64,000 bases of DNA from Candidatus Sulfotelmatobacter sp. (GTDB lineage Bacteria > Acidobacteriota > Terriglobia > Terriglobales > Acidobacteriaceae), in NCBI GenBank assembly GCA_030041475.1, contig JASHNU010000086.1:1-64000 (forward strand), written 5' to 3'. How positions within the stretch are numbered: position 1 is the first letter of the stretch; each line of letters opens with the position of its first letter. The translations under genes and the position numbers were made by a program. This document shows positions 25,886 through 35,679 of this stretch, piece after piece. Below the pieces are notes generated by a model. It did no database searches and had not been told where the DNA came from. It saw nothing but the letters and a program-made list of their open reading frames with translations.

Positions 25886-26059
25886 ATGTCCGCACCCAGC
25901 CGCCGGCCCGAGATACGCCGGCGCCGCACTCGCAAAGAGAAAATCGCCCAACTGCGCAAGCGCCTGGCCGCCGCCAAAACCGACGCCGATCGGTCCCGCC
26001 TCACCGCCAAGCTGCACAAGCTGTCGGTCGCGTCTCCGGGCCAGCCGCTGCTGAAGTAG
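25886..26059 (+). CDS. Small basic conserved-type protein
   Basis: 57 residues with CAGGAGC as a ribosome site seven bases upstream. The sequence is very rich in Arg and Lys (EIRRRRTRKEKIAQLRKRL) followed by an Ala/Lys helix and a short hydrophobic tail, suggesting a nucleic-acid- or ribosome-binding helical protein. It lies 124 bases after rnpB and converges on the GT4 gene. I recognise the general RRRR-x-R-K-E-K pattern from small bacterial proteins of unknown function but cannot name a function. Confidence 0.6.
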   Translation: MSAPSRRPEIRRRRTRKEKIAQLRKRLAAAKTDADRSRLTAKLHKLSVASPGQPLLK

Positions 26060-26079
26060 AGATCGCCGAGCCCGCAGCT

Positions 26080-27258
26080 TCAGTCGGCGGCAGGCTGTTG
26101 GCCCGCGTGCGCTGGACCGTCGCCCGCTTGCTCCCGGTAGACCTCCAGAATTCTGCGTACGGAAGCGTCCCAGGAGAACCTCGTCACCTGCTGGTAGCCG
26201 ACTTCCTTCATGCGGTTGCGCAAGGCCTGGTCGGTCAACACGCGATGCAGCGCGCGCATGATTTCGAAGACGTTTTCCGGATTTACCAGCACCGCCGCCT
26301 TGCCCACAACCTCGGGTAACGACGAAACATTTGACGTTACCACCGGCGTGCCGTGCGCCATTGCCTCGAGCGGCGGCAGCCCGAAGCCCTCATAGAGCGA
26401 CGGAAACACAAAAACTTTGGCGACGTCGTAGAAAATCCGCAGGACTTCGATGGGCACAAATCCCAGGAAGCGCACGTCATTCTGAACGCCGCTGCGCACG
26501 ACCGTCCGCCGCAAGTCAGGATTGCCCGACAGATCGTCTCCAATAATGATGAGCTTCAAGTCGGGCAGCGTCTGGTCCCGCTCAAGTTCTGTTTTCAGTG
26601 CGGAGAAAGCTTCGATCATGCGCACAACATTCTTGTGCGGGCTGACGCGGCCGGCGTAGAGCAGGAAAGGATACGTCACCTGGTAACGCTTCGCGATCAG
26701 CTCACGGTCGGCTTCGGTCGCGTGTCCGTGGAGGAACCGCTCGTCAATGGCGTTGTAAACCACCTCGATGCGGTCGGAGGGAATTTCGAATAGCTTCTCA
26801 ATCTCTGATTTTGTGAACTGGGACACGGCAAAAATACGGGATGCGCCCCTCAGCACGTGCCGGGTCAACTGGAAGTGCAGCGAGCGCCAGAAGCCACTCC
26901 GCTCGCGGGCCCGCGACATGTGCTCGAGCATGTCGTGTACCGTCATGACATAAGGACACGGCATCGCCCGCGGCACGGAAAACAGATTCGGGATATGCAC
27001 CAGGTCGCAATTCAGCCGCGTCAGGGCGGTGCGGAATTCACGATAACCCTGCACGGTGCGCTCGGGCGCGCGCAACGGAACCGTTTGAAAGTTGGGCGGG
27101 AGGGCGCCGATTTCCTGGACTTTCTCCGGCGCGCCGATCAGAAGGTACTTGTTCTCGCGGTCGAGCCGGCCCAGGGTTCGAACCACGTTGCGAATGTACG
27201 TGCCGACGCCAAATTCGCTCATCCGCCGGATGTCGATGGCGATCTTCACCGATGGCAT
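26080..27258 (-). CDS. GT4-family glycosyltransferase
   Basis: 392 residues, cytoplasmic, two Rossmann-like halves (GT-B fold). N-terminal half begins [20 protein letters not shown]; the C-terminal half has [20 protein letters not shown] and the donor-site E-x7-E motif in [20 protein letters not shown]. Such retaining enzymes transfer a sugar from a nucleotide-sugar donor to lipid- or saccharide acceptors in envelope polysaccharide synthesis. It starts 34 bases upstream of the stop side of glyA's neighbour region and is probably transcribed after glyA, with which it shares strand. The acceptor is unknown. Confidence 0.9.
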   Translation of the reverse strand: MPSVKIAIDIRRMSEFGVGTYIRNVVRTLGRLDRENKYLLIGAPEKVQEIGALPPNFQTVPLRAPERTVQGYREFRTALTRLNCDLVHIPNLFSVPRAMPCPYVMTVHDMLEHMSRARERSGFWRSLHFQLTRHVLRGASRIFAVSQFTKSEIEKLFEIPSDRIEVVYNAIDERFLHGHATEADRELIAKRYQVTYPFLLYAGRVSPHKNVVRMIEAFSALKTELERDQTLPDLKLIIIGDDLSGNPDLRRTVVRSGVQNDVRFLGFVPIEVLRIFYDVAKVFVFPSLYEGFGLPPLEAMAHGTPVVTSNVSSLPEVVGKAAVLVNPENVFEIMRALHRVLTDQALRNRMKEVGYQQVTRFSWDASVRRILEVYREQAGDGPAHAGQQPAAD

Positions 27259-27292
27259 TTAACCACAGAGGGCACGGAAGAACACAGGAGAT

Positions 27293-28582
27293 TTATGCGC
27301 GCACTTCCGCCTGCGCCTTTGCCCTGCGCTCTGCATACAGCGGGAACGCCTCGCACATACCGAGCACCTGCTTGCGGACTTTCGCCAGCAGCGCCGCGTC
27401 GGTCCGATTGTGCAGCACCTCGGAAATCCACTTTCCGATCTGGCGCATCTCGGTTTCTTTCATGCCGCGCGTAGTCAGCGCCGGCGTGCCGATGCGGATG
27501 CCGCTCGGTTTCAGCGGCGGATTCGTGTCGAAAGGAATGGCGTTCTTGTTAACCGTGATGCCGGCCTGGTCGAGCGCTTTTTCGGCTTCGCTGCCCAGCA
27601 TGCCTTTGGAAAATACGTCGACCAACATGAGATGCGTATCGGTGCCTCCGGAAATGATGTGGAAGCCCTCACTGGCCAGGGTCTGCGCCAGTTCCTTCGC
27701 GTTCGCCACGATTTGCCGAGCGTAGTCGCGGAATTCTGGCTGCATGGCCTCGTGGAGACAAACCGCCTTGGCTGCCATGATGTGCACCAGCGGCCCTCCC
27801 TGCATGCCGGGGAAAACGGTCTTGTCGATCGCCGCCGCAAACTCGGCCTTGGAAAGAATCATCCCCGATCGCGGCCCGCGCAGAGTTTTGTGGGTTGTCG
27901 AGGTAACGATCTGCGCGTGCGGCACGGGCGATGGATGCACGCCTCCCGCCACCAGTCCGGCGAAATGCGCCATGTCCACCAGGTAGAGCGCGCCCACTTT
28001 GTCAGCGATCTGCCGCATGCGGGCAAAATCAATGATGCGCGGATACGCACTGCCGCCGCCGATGATCAGCTTTGGGCGCTCCCTCTCGGCAAGCTTTTCC
28101 AGTTCGTCGTAATCGATGGTCTCGCTTTCTTTCGTGACGCCGTAGGGGATGATCTTGTACGTCTTGCCCGAAAAGTTCAAATGGTGGCCGTGCGTCAGGT
28201 GTCCGCCGTGCGCCAGGTTCAGGCCGAGAATCGTGTCGCCCGGCTGAAGAACGGCGGCGTAGGCCGCCATGTTCGCCTGCGATCCGGCGTGGGGCTGGAC
28301 ATTCGCATGCTCTGCCCCAAAGAGCGCCTTGGCACGGTCGCGCGCGAGATTCTCGACAACATCGGTGAATTCGCAGCCGCCGTAGTAGCGCTTGCCGGGA
28401 TATCCCTCGGCATACTTGTTGGTGAACACTGAACCGGCAGCCTCGAGCACGGCTTCGCTGACAAAATTCTCGGATGCAATCAGTTCCAGGCCTTCGTGCT
28501 GGCGGCGGGTTTCGTTGTCAATAGCAGCCGCAATTTGCGGATCGGTTTCAAACAGCGGGCGGGACATTCCAGAGTTTTTCAT
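27293..28582 (-). CDS. glyA: Serine hydroxymethyltransferase
   Basis: 429 residues, of usual length. Interconverts serine plus tetrahydrofolate with glycine plus 5,10-methylene-tetrahydrofolate, the main one-carbon entry point, using pyridoxal phosphate. The PLP-binding Lys lies in [18 protein letters not shown]-terminal [18 protein letters not shown] and [18 protein letters not shown] are signature stretches. The start at 28582 overlaps the stop of the upstream acetyltransferase gene (ATGA), with AGGAAGA as ribosome site inside that gene, indicating translational coupling. An alternative start is Met6 at 28567. Confidence 0.97.
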   Translation of the reverse strand: MKNSGMSRPLFETDPQIAAAIDNETRRQHEGLELIASENFVSEAVLEAAGSVFTNKYAEGYPGKRYYGGCEFTDVVENLARDRAKALFGAEHANVQPHAGSQANMAAYAAVLQPGDTILGLNLAHGGHLTHGHHLNFSGKTYKIIPYGVTKESETIDYDELEKLAERERPKLIIGGGSAYPRIIDFARMRQIADKVGALYLVDMAHFAGLVAGGVHPSPVPHAQIVTSTTHKTLRGPRSGMILSKAEFAAAIDKTVFPGMQGGPLVHIMAAKAVCLHEAMQPEFRDYARQIVANAKELAQTLASEGFHIISGGTDTHLMLVDVFSKGMLGSEAEKALDQAGITVNKNAIPFDTNPPLKPSGIRIGTPALTTRGMKETEMRQIGKWISEVLHNRTDAALLAKVRKQVLGMCEAFPLYAERRAKAQAEVRA

Positions 28583-29094
28583 GTTGTCTTCCTGAATTCT
28601 GATTCTGATGATGACGATAACGATGTCTTGTATACATCAGCCCGGTGCAGTTCCATGAAGCGCTCGGGTGACTCCAGCGATGTAAATCCAAACTGCGAGT
28701 ACAACCCGTGCGCGTCGCGGGTCACCAGCATCCAGCGCCTCAAGCCTTGCAGTGCCGGATGTTGCGTAATGCATTCCATCATCCACTTGGCCAGCCCATG
28801 GCCGCGATGCGGCTCCAAAATGAAAACATCGCCTAAGTACGCGACAGTGGCGAAATCGCTCACCACGCGGGCAAAGCCCACTTGCTTGCCACTCCTATCA
28901 TAAACGCCAAAGCACAGGGAATGCTCAATCGATCGTGCGACCACGTCACGCGGAATGCCCTTGGCCCAATAGCAGTTGGTCAGGAATTCATGGATCAGGG
29001 CAAGGTCCAGACGGTCCGGATCGGTGCTGATCACGTAGTCGCCGCGGCGATACTCGAAAATCCTGAGATCGCTTCCCGCGTGATCGTCCTGCAT
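28579..29094 (-). CDS. GNAT-family N-acetyltransferase
   Basis: 171 residues, single GNAT domain. The acetyl-CoA-binding region is [19 protein letters not shown] (Arg-Gly-His-Gly-Leu-Ala form of the Q/RxxGxG/A motif) and the C-terminal strand is [15 protein letters not shown]. The family pattern ([17 protein letters not shown]) is that of small stand-alone acetyltransferases of the ArgA-like type with unknown substrates. It overlaps the start of glyA by four bases, so the two are co-translated. Confidence 0.9.
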   Translation of the reverse strand: MQDDHAGSDLRIFEYRRGDYVISTDPDRLDLALIHEFLTNCYWAKGIPRDVVARSIEHSLCFGVYDRSGKQVGFARVVSDFATVAYLGDVFILEPHRGHGLAKWMMECITQHPALQGLRRWMLVTRDAHGLYSQFGFTSLESPERFMELHRADVYKTSLSSSSESEFRKTT

Positions 29095-29152
29095 CAGCCT
29101 ATTTTACGCCCGCGAAAATTCGCCAGTGGACAGTTCCCCCGACAGCGTGCGC

Positions 29153-29965
29153 TCACCATAAGTGGTAGTGCCCATCGCGGCGCGCCATCTCCACCCGAAC
29201 ACCGAACAGAGACGCCAGCCGCTCGACCTCGAGTATCTCTTCTTTCGGGCCGTCGGCTACCACGCGGCCGCGGTCCATCAGCACGACGCGCTGAATCTCC
29301 GGAACGATGTCCGCCAGTTCATGCGTCACCAAAATGATCGCCGTACCCGAGTTGGCCAGAGCGCTCATCGTTTGCCGCAGGCTCTGCTGGGCCGCGAGAT
29401 CGAGCGAATTGCAGGGTTCGTCAAAAAGCAAGGCTCGCGGCTTGTGCACCAGGGCGCGCGCAATCAGGACGCGCCGGGCCTCGCCCGATGACATTTCGCA
29501 AACAGCACGATCGGCTAAGTGCGAAATCTTGAGTTCGGAGAGCGCCGCATCGGCCCGCTCGCTCTGTTGCGGATCGACGGCATGATTCGGATAAATCGCC
29601 GTGCTGCTGAAGAACCCCGACAGCACGACATCCCGCCCGCTGGCGTCTCCGGTGCAGGAAAGCATCAGATCGTTAGAAACGATGCCCAAACGTGTGCGCA
29701 GGTCGAACACATCCCAGCGCTCTTCGCCGAGAATCGCGAGCGACGACTCCGGCTGGACATTCTCGCGTACGACGGGATAACACTCCCGCGTAATGGTCTT
29801 GATGAGCGTGGACTTCCCGCAGCCGTTGGGGCCCAGAATAGCAACGTGTTCGTCGGCGCCGATGCGCAGAGTGAAGTCGTCGAGCGCGATCTTCTGACTG
29901 CGCATCACCCGCAGGTTGCGAAAATCGAGGAGCGGCGTTGTAGCGTCCCGTTTCATCGCATCCAA
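29153..29965 (-). CDS. ABC transporter ATPase subunit
   Basis: 270 residues. Walker A GPNGCGKSTLIKT, signature MSSGEARRVLIARAL (Ser-Ser-Gly-Glu rather than Ser-Gly-Gly), Walker B ALLFDEPCNSLD and switch His in ILVTHELAD. The overall form resembles ModF/YhbG-type or metal-type ATPases without a fused membrane domain. No permease gene adjoins it, so it may work with a distant transporter or in a non-transport role. It is divergent from lptCA, 77 bases away. Confidence 0.88.
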   Translation of the reverse strand: MDAMKRDATTPLLDFRNLRVMRSQKIALDDFTLRIGADEHVAILGPNGCGKSTLIKTITRECYPVVRENVQPESSLAILGEERWDVFDLRTRLGIVSNDLMLSCTGDASGRDVVLSGFFSSTAIYPNHAVDPQQSERADAALSELKISHLADRAVCEMSSGEARRVLIARALVHKPRALLFDEPCNSLDLAAQQSLRQTMSALANSGTAIILVTHELADIVPEIQRVVLMDRGRVVADGPKEEILEVERLASLFGVRVEMARRDGHYHLW

Positions 29966-30042
29966 AGTGTAGTCGAGACCCCCATGACAGAAAACCGGGT
30001 ACCGCGTACCGGATACGGATAACTGTTTTACACTGAACCCAG

Positions 30043-32565
30043 ATGCCGCTTCCCATCTACCGTCTGCGACGCCTGCTGGCAGCCACTGCCATCGTCCTAT
30101 CGCTGGTGGTGTCGGCGATGTATTTCTACGCCCGGATGCGGACGCGCAACGTGCTCAAGGAAGTCCCCAATAAGATCGGGTACGACATCAAACAGACGGC
30201 CAGCGGATTCCAATTCTCCAAGTCCGACGGCCAGCGCACACTATTTACCGTGCAGGCCACACACGTCAAGGAATTCAAGGTGAACGGGCGGGCCGAGCTG
30301 CACGGAGTCAGCATCCTGCTGTATGGCCGCGACTCCTCGCGCTACGACCAGATTTACGGTGACAATTTTGTCTATGACCCGCAAACCGGCGACGTCACAG
30401 CCACGGGCGACGTGCAGATCGATCTGATGGCGAATCCTTCGGGCCTGGCGAGTCCCGATCAGTCCACGCCAAGAGTGATGAAAAATCCGATCCACCTGAA
30501 AACGCGCGATCTGGTGTTCAACAAGGACAGCGGCAACGCCACTACCGACGCGCGCGTCGATTTCCGTACCGCGCAGGCCTCCGGATGGGCGGTGGGCGTG
30601 AAGTACGCCGGCAAATCCAACACGCTTACGCTGTCGTCGAGCGTCCATGTGCAAATGGCTGGGGCCAACAACGCCCTCCTTCAGGCCGAGCATGGGATTG
30701 TTACCAACGATCCCCGCCAAGTCATATTGGACCACGCACGGCTGGATCGTAATGGAATCACGGCTTTCGCGGACCGCGTTGTGTTCGATCTGGGTGCAGA
30801 AAATCAGGTGCAGCATGCGCTGGCGACGGGCAATGTGAATGCGGAAACGCACGCTTCGGCAAAGGCACCAGACCAGCTCGCATCGGAGGTGCGAGGGCGC
30901 GCCGACCAGGCAGAGTTTCTGCTGACCGAGTCCGGAAATATCCTGCGCAACGTGATTCTGACCGGCAATGTTCACGCCGAGCAAGGGGGACCACAACCCA
31001 TTCAGGGCGACGCGGGACGGGCAGTCCTAGAATTTACGGCGAACAGCTCTGCGCATAAGCCCCCGGCGAAGCAGGCTGCCGTGCACAAGCGTGGGAATCC
31101 AAATCTGCTCGAGAAAGTACGCGCCCTCGACGGCGCCCGCCTGGAGCAGAAAGGAGCAAAAACGACGGGCAGCAATTCGGCTCAGGATGTCACACTGACG
31201 GCGCCGGTCATCGATTTCACGCTGGCGCAAGGGCGTCTTCTGCAGCGGGCTGTAACCTCCGGGGCGGCCCAGATCACGATTACGCCGATGCCGGCGGATG
31301 CAGCCCCGGGTTCTGCTGCGCCGGCAAGTCAGCAAACGGCGAGTCAGACCGTAGTTACAGCCAGCCAGTTCGAGGCGAAGTTCACCGCGACTGAATCCGC
31401 TAACGGGTCAACGCAGAGCCGCATCACCACCATCCACGGCGCGCCCGACGCGCGCATCGTGAATTCGAATCCGAGCGAGCCCGACCGCGTCAGCACTAGT
31501 GAATCGGTGGATGCGGCCTTCCTTAATCCGGGCGATCAAAACGGCGGCCACGGCGGAATCGAGTCGGTGACGCAAAGCGGAAACGTCGTCTACGCCGACA
31601 ACCTGGCTCCCGACAAGCGAACACAGGCCTGGGCTGACAACGCACGCTACACGCCCGCGGATCAGATGCTGGTGTTGACCGGCAGTCCGCGAGTGGCGAC
31701 CGGCGGCACGGCCACGACTGCCAGGACCATCCGCATCAACCGGGCCACCGGCGACGTGCTGGCTGAGAATAACGTTAAGACAACCTACAGCGAACTCAAG
31801 GAGCAACCGGGAGGCGCCCTTCTGGCATCCTCCTCGCCCATCCACGTTACAGCACGTAGCATGACGGCTCATCGCGACCTCGGCGTAGCGCTTTACATAG
31901 GGAACGCACGGTTATGGCAGGACGCAAACATTATCGAAGCCCCGTCGATCCAGTTCGACCGCAACCAGCGGTCAGTGCTGGCGCAAGGCACTGAGGCGCA
32001 GCCGGTTCAGACGATCCTAGTGCAGACCGAGAAGGGGGCCGCGGAGAAAGTCCCGTTGGAGGAGAAGTCAGAGAAGAAACCAGCAAACGCGCAACGAGCT
32101 GACCAGAGTCCACTAGGCCAATCGAGCCCCATCGCCATCACATCCGCGAAACTGACCTACACCGATTTGGAGCGCAAGGCCCACTATGAAGGAGGCGTCA
32201 CAGCCAGGGGTGTGGATTTCACGGCCACCTCTAAGCTGGCTGATGCCTACCTCCTGCCCCGCAGCCAGACCGCGACCAATCAGCAAGCTGCCGGTCAGCT
32301 CCCAGGTCCAAGTCAACTGGATCACATGGTGGCGCAACAGGATGTGGTAATCCAGCAATCCGGTCGGCAAGCCACCGGCCAACAACTCGTCTACACGGCG
32401 GCGGATGACAAATTCGTCCTGACCGGTGGGCCGCCTAGCATTTTTGATGCCGAACAGGGCAAGATTACCGGGGTTTCGTTGACTTTCTTTAGACGCGATG
32501 ATAGGGTGCTCGTAGAAGGCGGTTCATCTACTCCTGTGGTAACCACGACGCGAGTGGCCCATTAA
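30043..32565 (+). CDS. lptC: LptC-LptA (OstA-like) lipopolysaccharide transport protein
   Basis: 840 residues. One N-terminal membrane helix (LLAATAIVLSLVVSAMYFYA), then an LptC-like beta-jellyroll (residues about 35-145, including the turn YDPQTGDVTATGDVQIDL), and several further OstA/LptA-type beta-jellyroll segments, for example ARYTPADQMLVLTGSPRVA and RINRATGDVLAENNVKT, up to the C-terminus. It would be an inner-membrane-anchored part of the periplasmic bridge that carries LPS from LptB2FG to LptD. The combined length suggests a fusion of LptC and LptA, common outside Proteobacteria. It is followed 12 bases later by lptB. The gene symbol is by analogy. Confidence 0.87.
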   Translation: MPLPIYRLRRLLAATAIVLSLVVSAMYFYARMRTRNVLKEVPNKIGYDIKQTASGFQFSKSDGQRTLFTVQATHVKEFKVNGRAELHGVSILLYGRDSSRYDQIYGDNFVYDPQTGDVTATGDVQIDLMANPSGLASPDQSTPRVMKNPIHLKTRDLVFNKDSGNATTDARVDFRTAQASGWAVGVKYAGKSNTLTLSSSVHVQMAGANNALLQAEHGIVTNDPRQVILDHARLDRNGITAFADRVVFDLGAENQVQHALATGNVNAETHASAKAPDQLASEVRGRADQAEFLLTESGNILRNVILTGNVHAEQGGPQPIQGDAGRAVLEFTANSSAHKPPAKQAAVHKRGNPNLLEKVRALDGARLEQKGAKTTGSNSAQDVTLTAPVIDFTLAQGRLLQRAVTSGAAQITITPMPADAAPGSAAPASQQTASQTVVTASQFEAKFTATESANGSTQSRITTIHGAPDARIVNSNPSEPDRVSTSESVDAAFLNPGDQNGGHGGIESVTQSGNVVYADNLAPDKRTQAWADNARYTPADQMLVLTGSPRVATGGTATTARTIRINRATGDVLAENNVKTTYSELKEQPGGALLASSSPIHVTARSMTAHRDLGVALYIGNARLWQDANIIEAPSIQFDRNQRSVLAQGTEAQPVQTILVQTEKGAAEKVPLEEKSEKKPANAQRADQSPLGQSSPIAITSAKLTYTDLERKAHYEGGVTARGVDFTATSKLADAYLLPRSQTATNQQAAGQLPGPSQLDHMVAQQDVVIQQSGRQATGQQLVYTAADDKFVLTGGPPSIFDAEQGKITGVSLTFFRRDDRVLVEGGSSTPVVTTTRVAH

Positions 32566-32577
32566 TTGCGAACATAA

Positions 32578-33306
32578 ATGCATACTCTGGCCACAGAAGA
32601 GATCGGCAAGTCCTACCGTGGCCGGCGCGTTGTAAACGGTGTCAGCCTGAACGTCGAGCAGGGCGAAGTTGTTGGATTATTAGGCCCTAACGGCGCAGGC
32701 AAGACCACAACTTTCTACGCCATCGTTGGTTTGATCCCTCCTGACACTGGCCGCGTGCTGTACGACGGTCAGGACATCACTGACGTTCCTATGTATCTGC
32801 GGGCGCGCCAGTATGGCATCGGCTATCTCCCGCAAGAAGCTTCGGTCTTCCGCAAACTCACGGTGGAGGAAAACATCCTCGCCGTGCTTGAGGCGCAGCC
32901 GATTTCCTGGCACGAGCGCCGCGAGAAGATGGAAAAGTTTATTGACGAACTGGGACTGGAACACATCCGCCAGAATCGCGGGTATGCGCTGTCAGGCGGC
33001 GAGCGCAGGCGTGTGGAGATCGCCCGCTGCCTGTGCATCAGCCCGACATTCATTTTGCTTGACGAACCTTTTTCTGGAATCGACCCGATTGCCGTACTCG
33101 ACCTGCAGAAAATCATTAGCAGCCTGCGGGCCAGCGGCATCGGAGTTCTGATTACTGATCACAACGTGCGCGAAACGCTTTCGGTCACCGACCGGGCGTA
33201 CATCATCGACGACGGCAGAATCTTCCGTCACGGCGAACCCGGGCAATTGGCCGGCGATCCGGAAGTCAGAAGGGTGTATCTGGGCGAGAGCTTCTCGCTG
33301 GTGTGA
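32578..33306 (+). CDS. lptB: LPS export ABC transporter ATPase LptB
   Basis: 242 residues, standard length. Walker [17 protein letters not shown], signature [16 protein letters not shown], Walker [17 protein letters not shown] and switch His in [12 protein letters not shown] are typical of LptB, which drives extraction of lipopolysaccharide with LptFG. It directly follows the LptC-LptA gene (12-base gap) and comes before rpoN, the order kept in many gram-negative genomes. LptFG are not in the window. Confidence 0.97.
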   Translation: MHTLATEEIGKSYRGRRVVNGVSLNVEQGEVVGLLGPNGAGKTTTFYAIVGLIPPDTGRVLYDGQDITDVPMYLRARQYGIGYLPQEASVFRKLTVEENILAVLEAQPISWHERREKMEKFIDELGLEHIRQNRGYALSGGERRRVEIARCLCISPTFILLDEPFSGIDPIAVLDLQKIISSLRASGIGVLITDHNVRETLSVTDRAYIIDDGRIFRHGEPGQLAGDPEVRRVYLGESFSLV

Positions 33307-33393
33307 ATTGGGCATAAGAGGTTTGAAAGGGGGCAGTTTCACCTGCGCCACCAATGATCAAAATCGGCGACCGCCTTTAGGCGCTGAGGCTTT

Positions 33394-33693
33394 ATGACGA
33401 CGGCACACCGCGGCTGGATTCCCGGTATTGTGTTCTGGGTTTTGTTCCTGGGATCGCTCGCCCTGGGCAGGCGTTACTGGTGGGTAGACGCTGTCTGGAA
33501 CGTAGCCTGGCTTTTGTTTCTCGCCGCGGTGGCGATCTGCGCAGCGGTTGGAATTTTTCGCAATCGAGACAAATCCGGGAGCTATATGGGATATCGGGGC
33601 GTGCCGCGCTGGGCGGCGACGCTATTTGGAGGCGAAGTGGATCAGCAGTGCGAGAAAGCTAAAACACAGCCGAATACAACGATGAATGGCTAA
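33394..33693 (+). CDS. Small membrane protein of unknown function
   Basis: 99 residues with two predicted membrane helices: IPGIVFWVLFLGSLALG and VAWLLFLAAVAICAAVGIF, separated by a short WW-containing loop, and a hydrophilic tail of about 45 residues. It lies between lptB and rpoN, 87 bases after the former and 21 before the latter, so it is probably co-transcribed. No recognised family. Confidence 0.7.
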   Translation: MTTAHRGWIPGIVFWVLFLGSLALGRRYWWVDAVWNVAWLLFLAAVAICAAVGIFRNRDKSGSYMGYRGVPRWAATLFGGEVDQQCEKAKTQPNTTMNG

Positions 33694-33714
33694 CGACTAA
33701 CGACCGACGACGAC

Positions 33715-35529
33715 ATGGTTCTTCTTCAGCACAAACTCAGCGTCAAGCTCGCGCAGCGCCAGATCCTCACGCCTGGCCTGGTGCAGATGGTCTCCGTCCT
33801 TGCGCTCAACAAACTCGAGCTCAAGGACATGATCAACGCTGAGATGGTCGAGAATCCGGTCCTCGAGGAACTGGAAGACGCGGTTCCGCTGCTCGATGAA
33901 GTTGGCAAGAAAGAAGAAGACCGCGACCGGGCCGCCACGGCCACGACCGAAGAAAATCCCATTACCGCCGTCGAAAAGAAGGATCCTTTCGAAGAGATCG
34001 ATTTCGGCTCGTTCTTTCAGGACTATCTCGATCCGGGCTATCGCACGCACAGCGAAATGGAAGACATCGAGCGGCCGTCGTTCGAGAACTTCCTGTCCAA
34101 GCCGTCGAATCTCACCGACCACCTCGCCTGGCAGCTGGGTGCTTTGAGCTTGCGGCCGCAGGTGCACGAAGCCGCCGAACTGATCATCGGCAACCTGAAT
34201 GAAGACGGATACCTGATCGCGAGCGATGACGAGTTGCTCGGCGTGGCTCCGCCGGCATCGCCCGAGGCCGACGCCGAGGCCGCGAAGAACATTGTCAGTG
34301 AAGCGCAGGCGCTGGGGTTGCACGAAAACGCCGACGCAGACGCAGACTCGTACGACTCGGAATCGTCGGGCGTGGTGGAGCTGGCGGCCTCTGCCGGTGT
34401 GGCCGAGGATGAGGCCGAGGCCACGGAACCTACGGCGCACGGAATTGCGAATCCCCCGCTGAGTGGATCTTCGAGAGAGTCTTTTTCTTCAGGAGATTCT
34501 GCCGCTGGGGTTGCCCCCGCGCCCGAGCCCGTTGAGCGAAATGCCACTCCAGCGTATAAACCCGGATTTTCCGCCGCTGACTTGCTGGAGGCGCTAGAAG
34601 TCGTTCGGCAGCTCGATCCGCCGGGCGTGGGATGTCGTGATCTACGCGAGTGCCTGCTGGCACAGCTTCGCTATCATCAGGCGCAACTCGCCCTGCACAA
34701 AAACGGCAACGGCACAGCGCAAGTCCTGCAGGACGCCATCGCCGTGGTCGACCAGCACCTGCGCGACCTGCAGAACAAGCGGCACAAGGAGATTGCCAAG
34801 GCCATCGGCCGTCCCGTCGAAGCCGTCGAGCAGGCGCTCAACTACATCCGGACGCTCGATCCCCGGCCAGGACTGCGATACAACAAAGTGACTGCACGGC
34901 TCATCGAGCCCGATGTCGCATTCGTCAAGCACGGCGACGAGTGGCTGGTCATCATGAACGATGAAGATCTGCCGCAGCTTCGCCTGAACCCTGCCTACCG
35001 CAAGCTGGTCACGCGCGACGGCTCGAATGACAAGTCGACGCGCGACTACGTCAAAGAGCGCTACAAGAGCGCCATCCAGCTGATCAAGAACATCGAACAA
35101 CGCAAGCAGACCATCACCAAAGTCTGCTATTCCATCGTCGCTCGCCAGCAGGAATTCCTGGAACGCGGAATCGACTTCCTCAAACCCATGATGATCAAGG
35201 AGGTGGCCGAAGAAATCGGCGTGCATCCTTCGACGGTAAGCCGCGCGGTCGCCAACAAATACGCTCACACACCGCAGGGCGTGTTCGAACTGCGGTACTT
35301 CTTTAGCGAGAGCGTGCAAGGCCCGGAGGGCGGCGGCACGTCCCTGCTCATCCTCAAGCGCCGGGTCAAGAAGCTCATCGAGGAAGAGGACCCCAGCCGT
35401 CCGCTGACCGACGAGCAGATCACCCGCATCCTGCAATCGCAGGGCATTCAGGTGACCCGCCGCACGGTGGCCAAGTACCGCGAAGACATGCGCATCCCGA
35501 GCACACACCAGCGTCGGGTAAAGAAATAG
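33715..35529 (+). CDS. rpoN: RNA polymerase sigma-54 factor
   Basis: 604 residues, about 120 more than usual. Region I at the N-terminus (LSVKLAQRQILTPGLVQMVS) interacts with enhancer-binding activators; the core-binding region begins near 100; region III has the helix-turn-helix VAEEIGVHPSTVSRAVANKY and the RpoN box ends the protein (VTRRTVAKYREDM). Between about 170 and 280 is an insertion rich in Ala, Glu, Asp and Ser that breaks the core-binding part; its role is unknown and it is probably disordered. Location between lptB and hpf is the classical one. No activator gene is in the window. Confidence 0.96.
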   Translation: MVLLQHKLSVKLAQRQILTPGLVQMVSVLALNKLELKDMINAEMVENPVLEELEDAVPLLDEVGKKEEDRDRAATATTEENPITAVEKKDPFEEIDFGSFFQDYLDPGYRTHSEMEDIERPSFENFLSKPSNLTDHLAWQLGALSLRPQVHEAAELIIGNLNEDGYLIASDDELLGVAPPASPEADAEAAKNIVSEAQALGLHENADADADSYDSESSGVVELAASAGVAEDEAEATEPTAHGIANPPLSGSSRESFSSGDSAAGVAPAPEPVERNATPAYKPGFSAADLLEALEVVRQLDPPGVGCRDLRECLLAQLRYHQAQLALHKNGNGTAQVLQDAIAVVDQHLRDLQNKRHKEIAKAIGRPVEAVEQALNYIRTLDPRPGLRYNKVTARLIEPDVAFVKHGDEWLVIMNDEDLPQLRLNPAYRKLVTRDGSNDKSTRDYVKERYKSAIQLIKNIEQRKQTITKVCYSIVARQQEFLERGIDFLKPMMIKEVAEEIGVHPSTVSRAVANKYAHTPQGVFELRYFFSESVQGPEGGGTSLLILKRRVKKLIEEEDPSRPLTDEQITRILQSQGIQVTRRTVAKYREDMRIPSTHQRRVKK

Positions 35530-35532
35530 ATT

Positions 35533-35616
35533 TGGTAATTGGGCAATCGGTAATTTGGTAATTGAAATCCCCCGATCCCGACCTCAAATTACCAAATTAC
35601 AAAGTTACCCAATTAC
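35533..35616. repeat. AT-rich inverted repeat between rpoN and hpf
   Basis: Left arm 35533-35564 and right arm 35585-35616 are near-perfect inverted copies built of repeated GGTAATT/AATTACC units. The predicted stem is long and AT-rich. It could end rpoN transcription or adjust hpf expression; the sequence is much less GC-rich than its surroundings. Confidence 0.75.
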
Positions 35617-35679
35617 AAAATAGAGGTTCCAAATGCAGTGCCCAATTTCACTCATGCACGAATTAAAGGAGGGGCGCTC

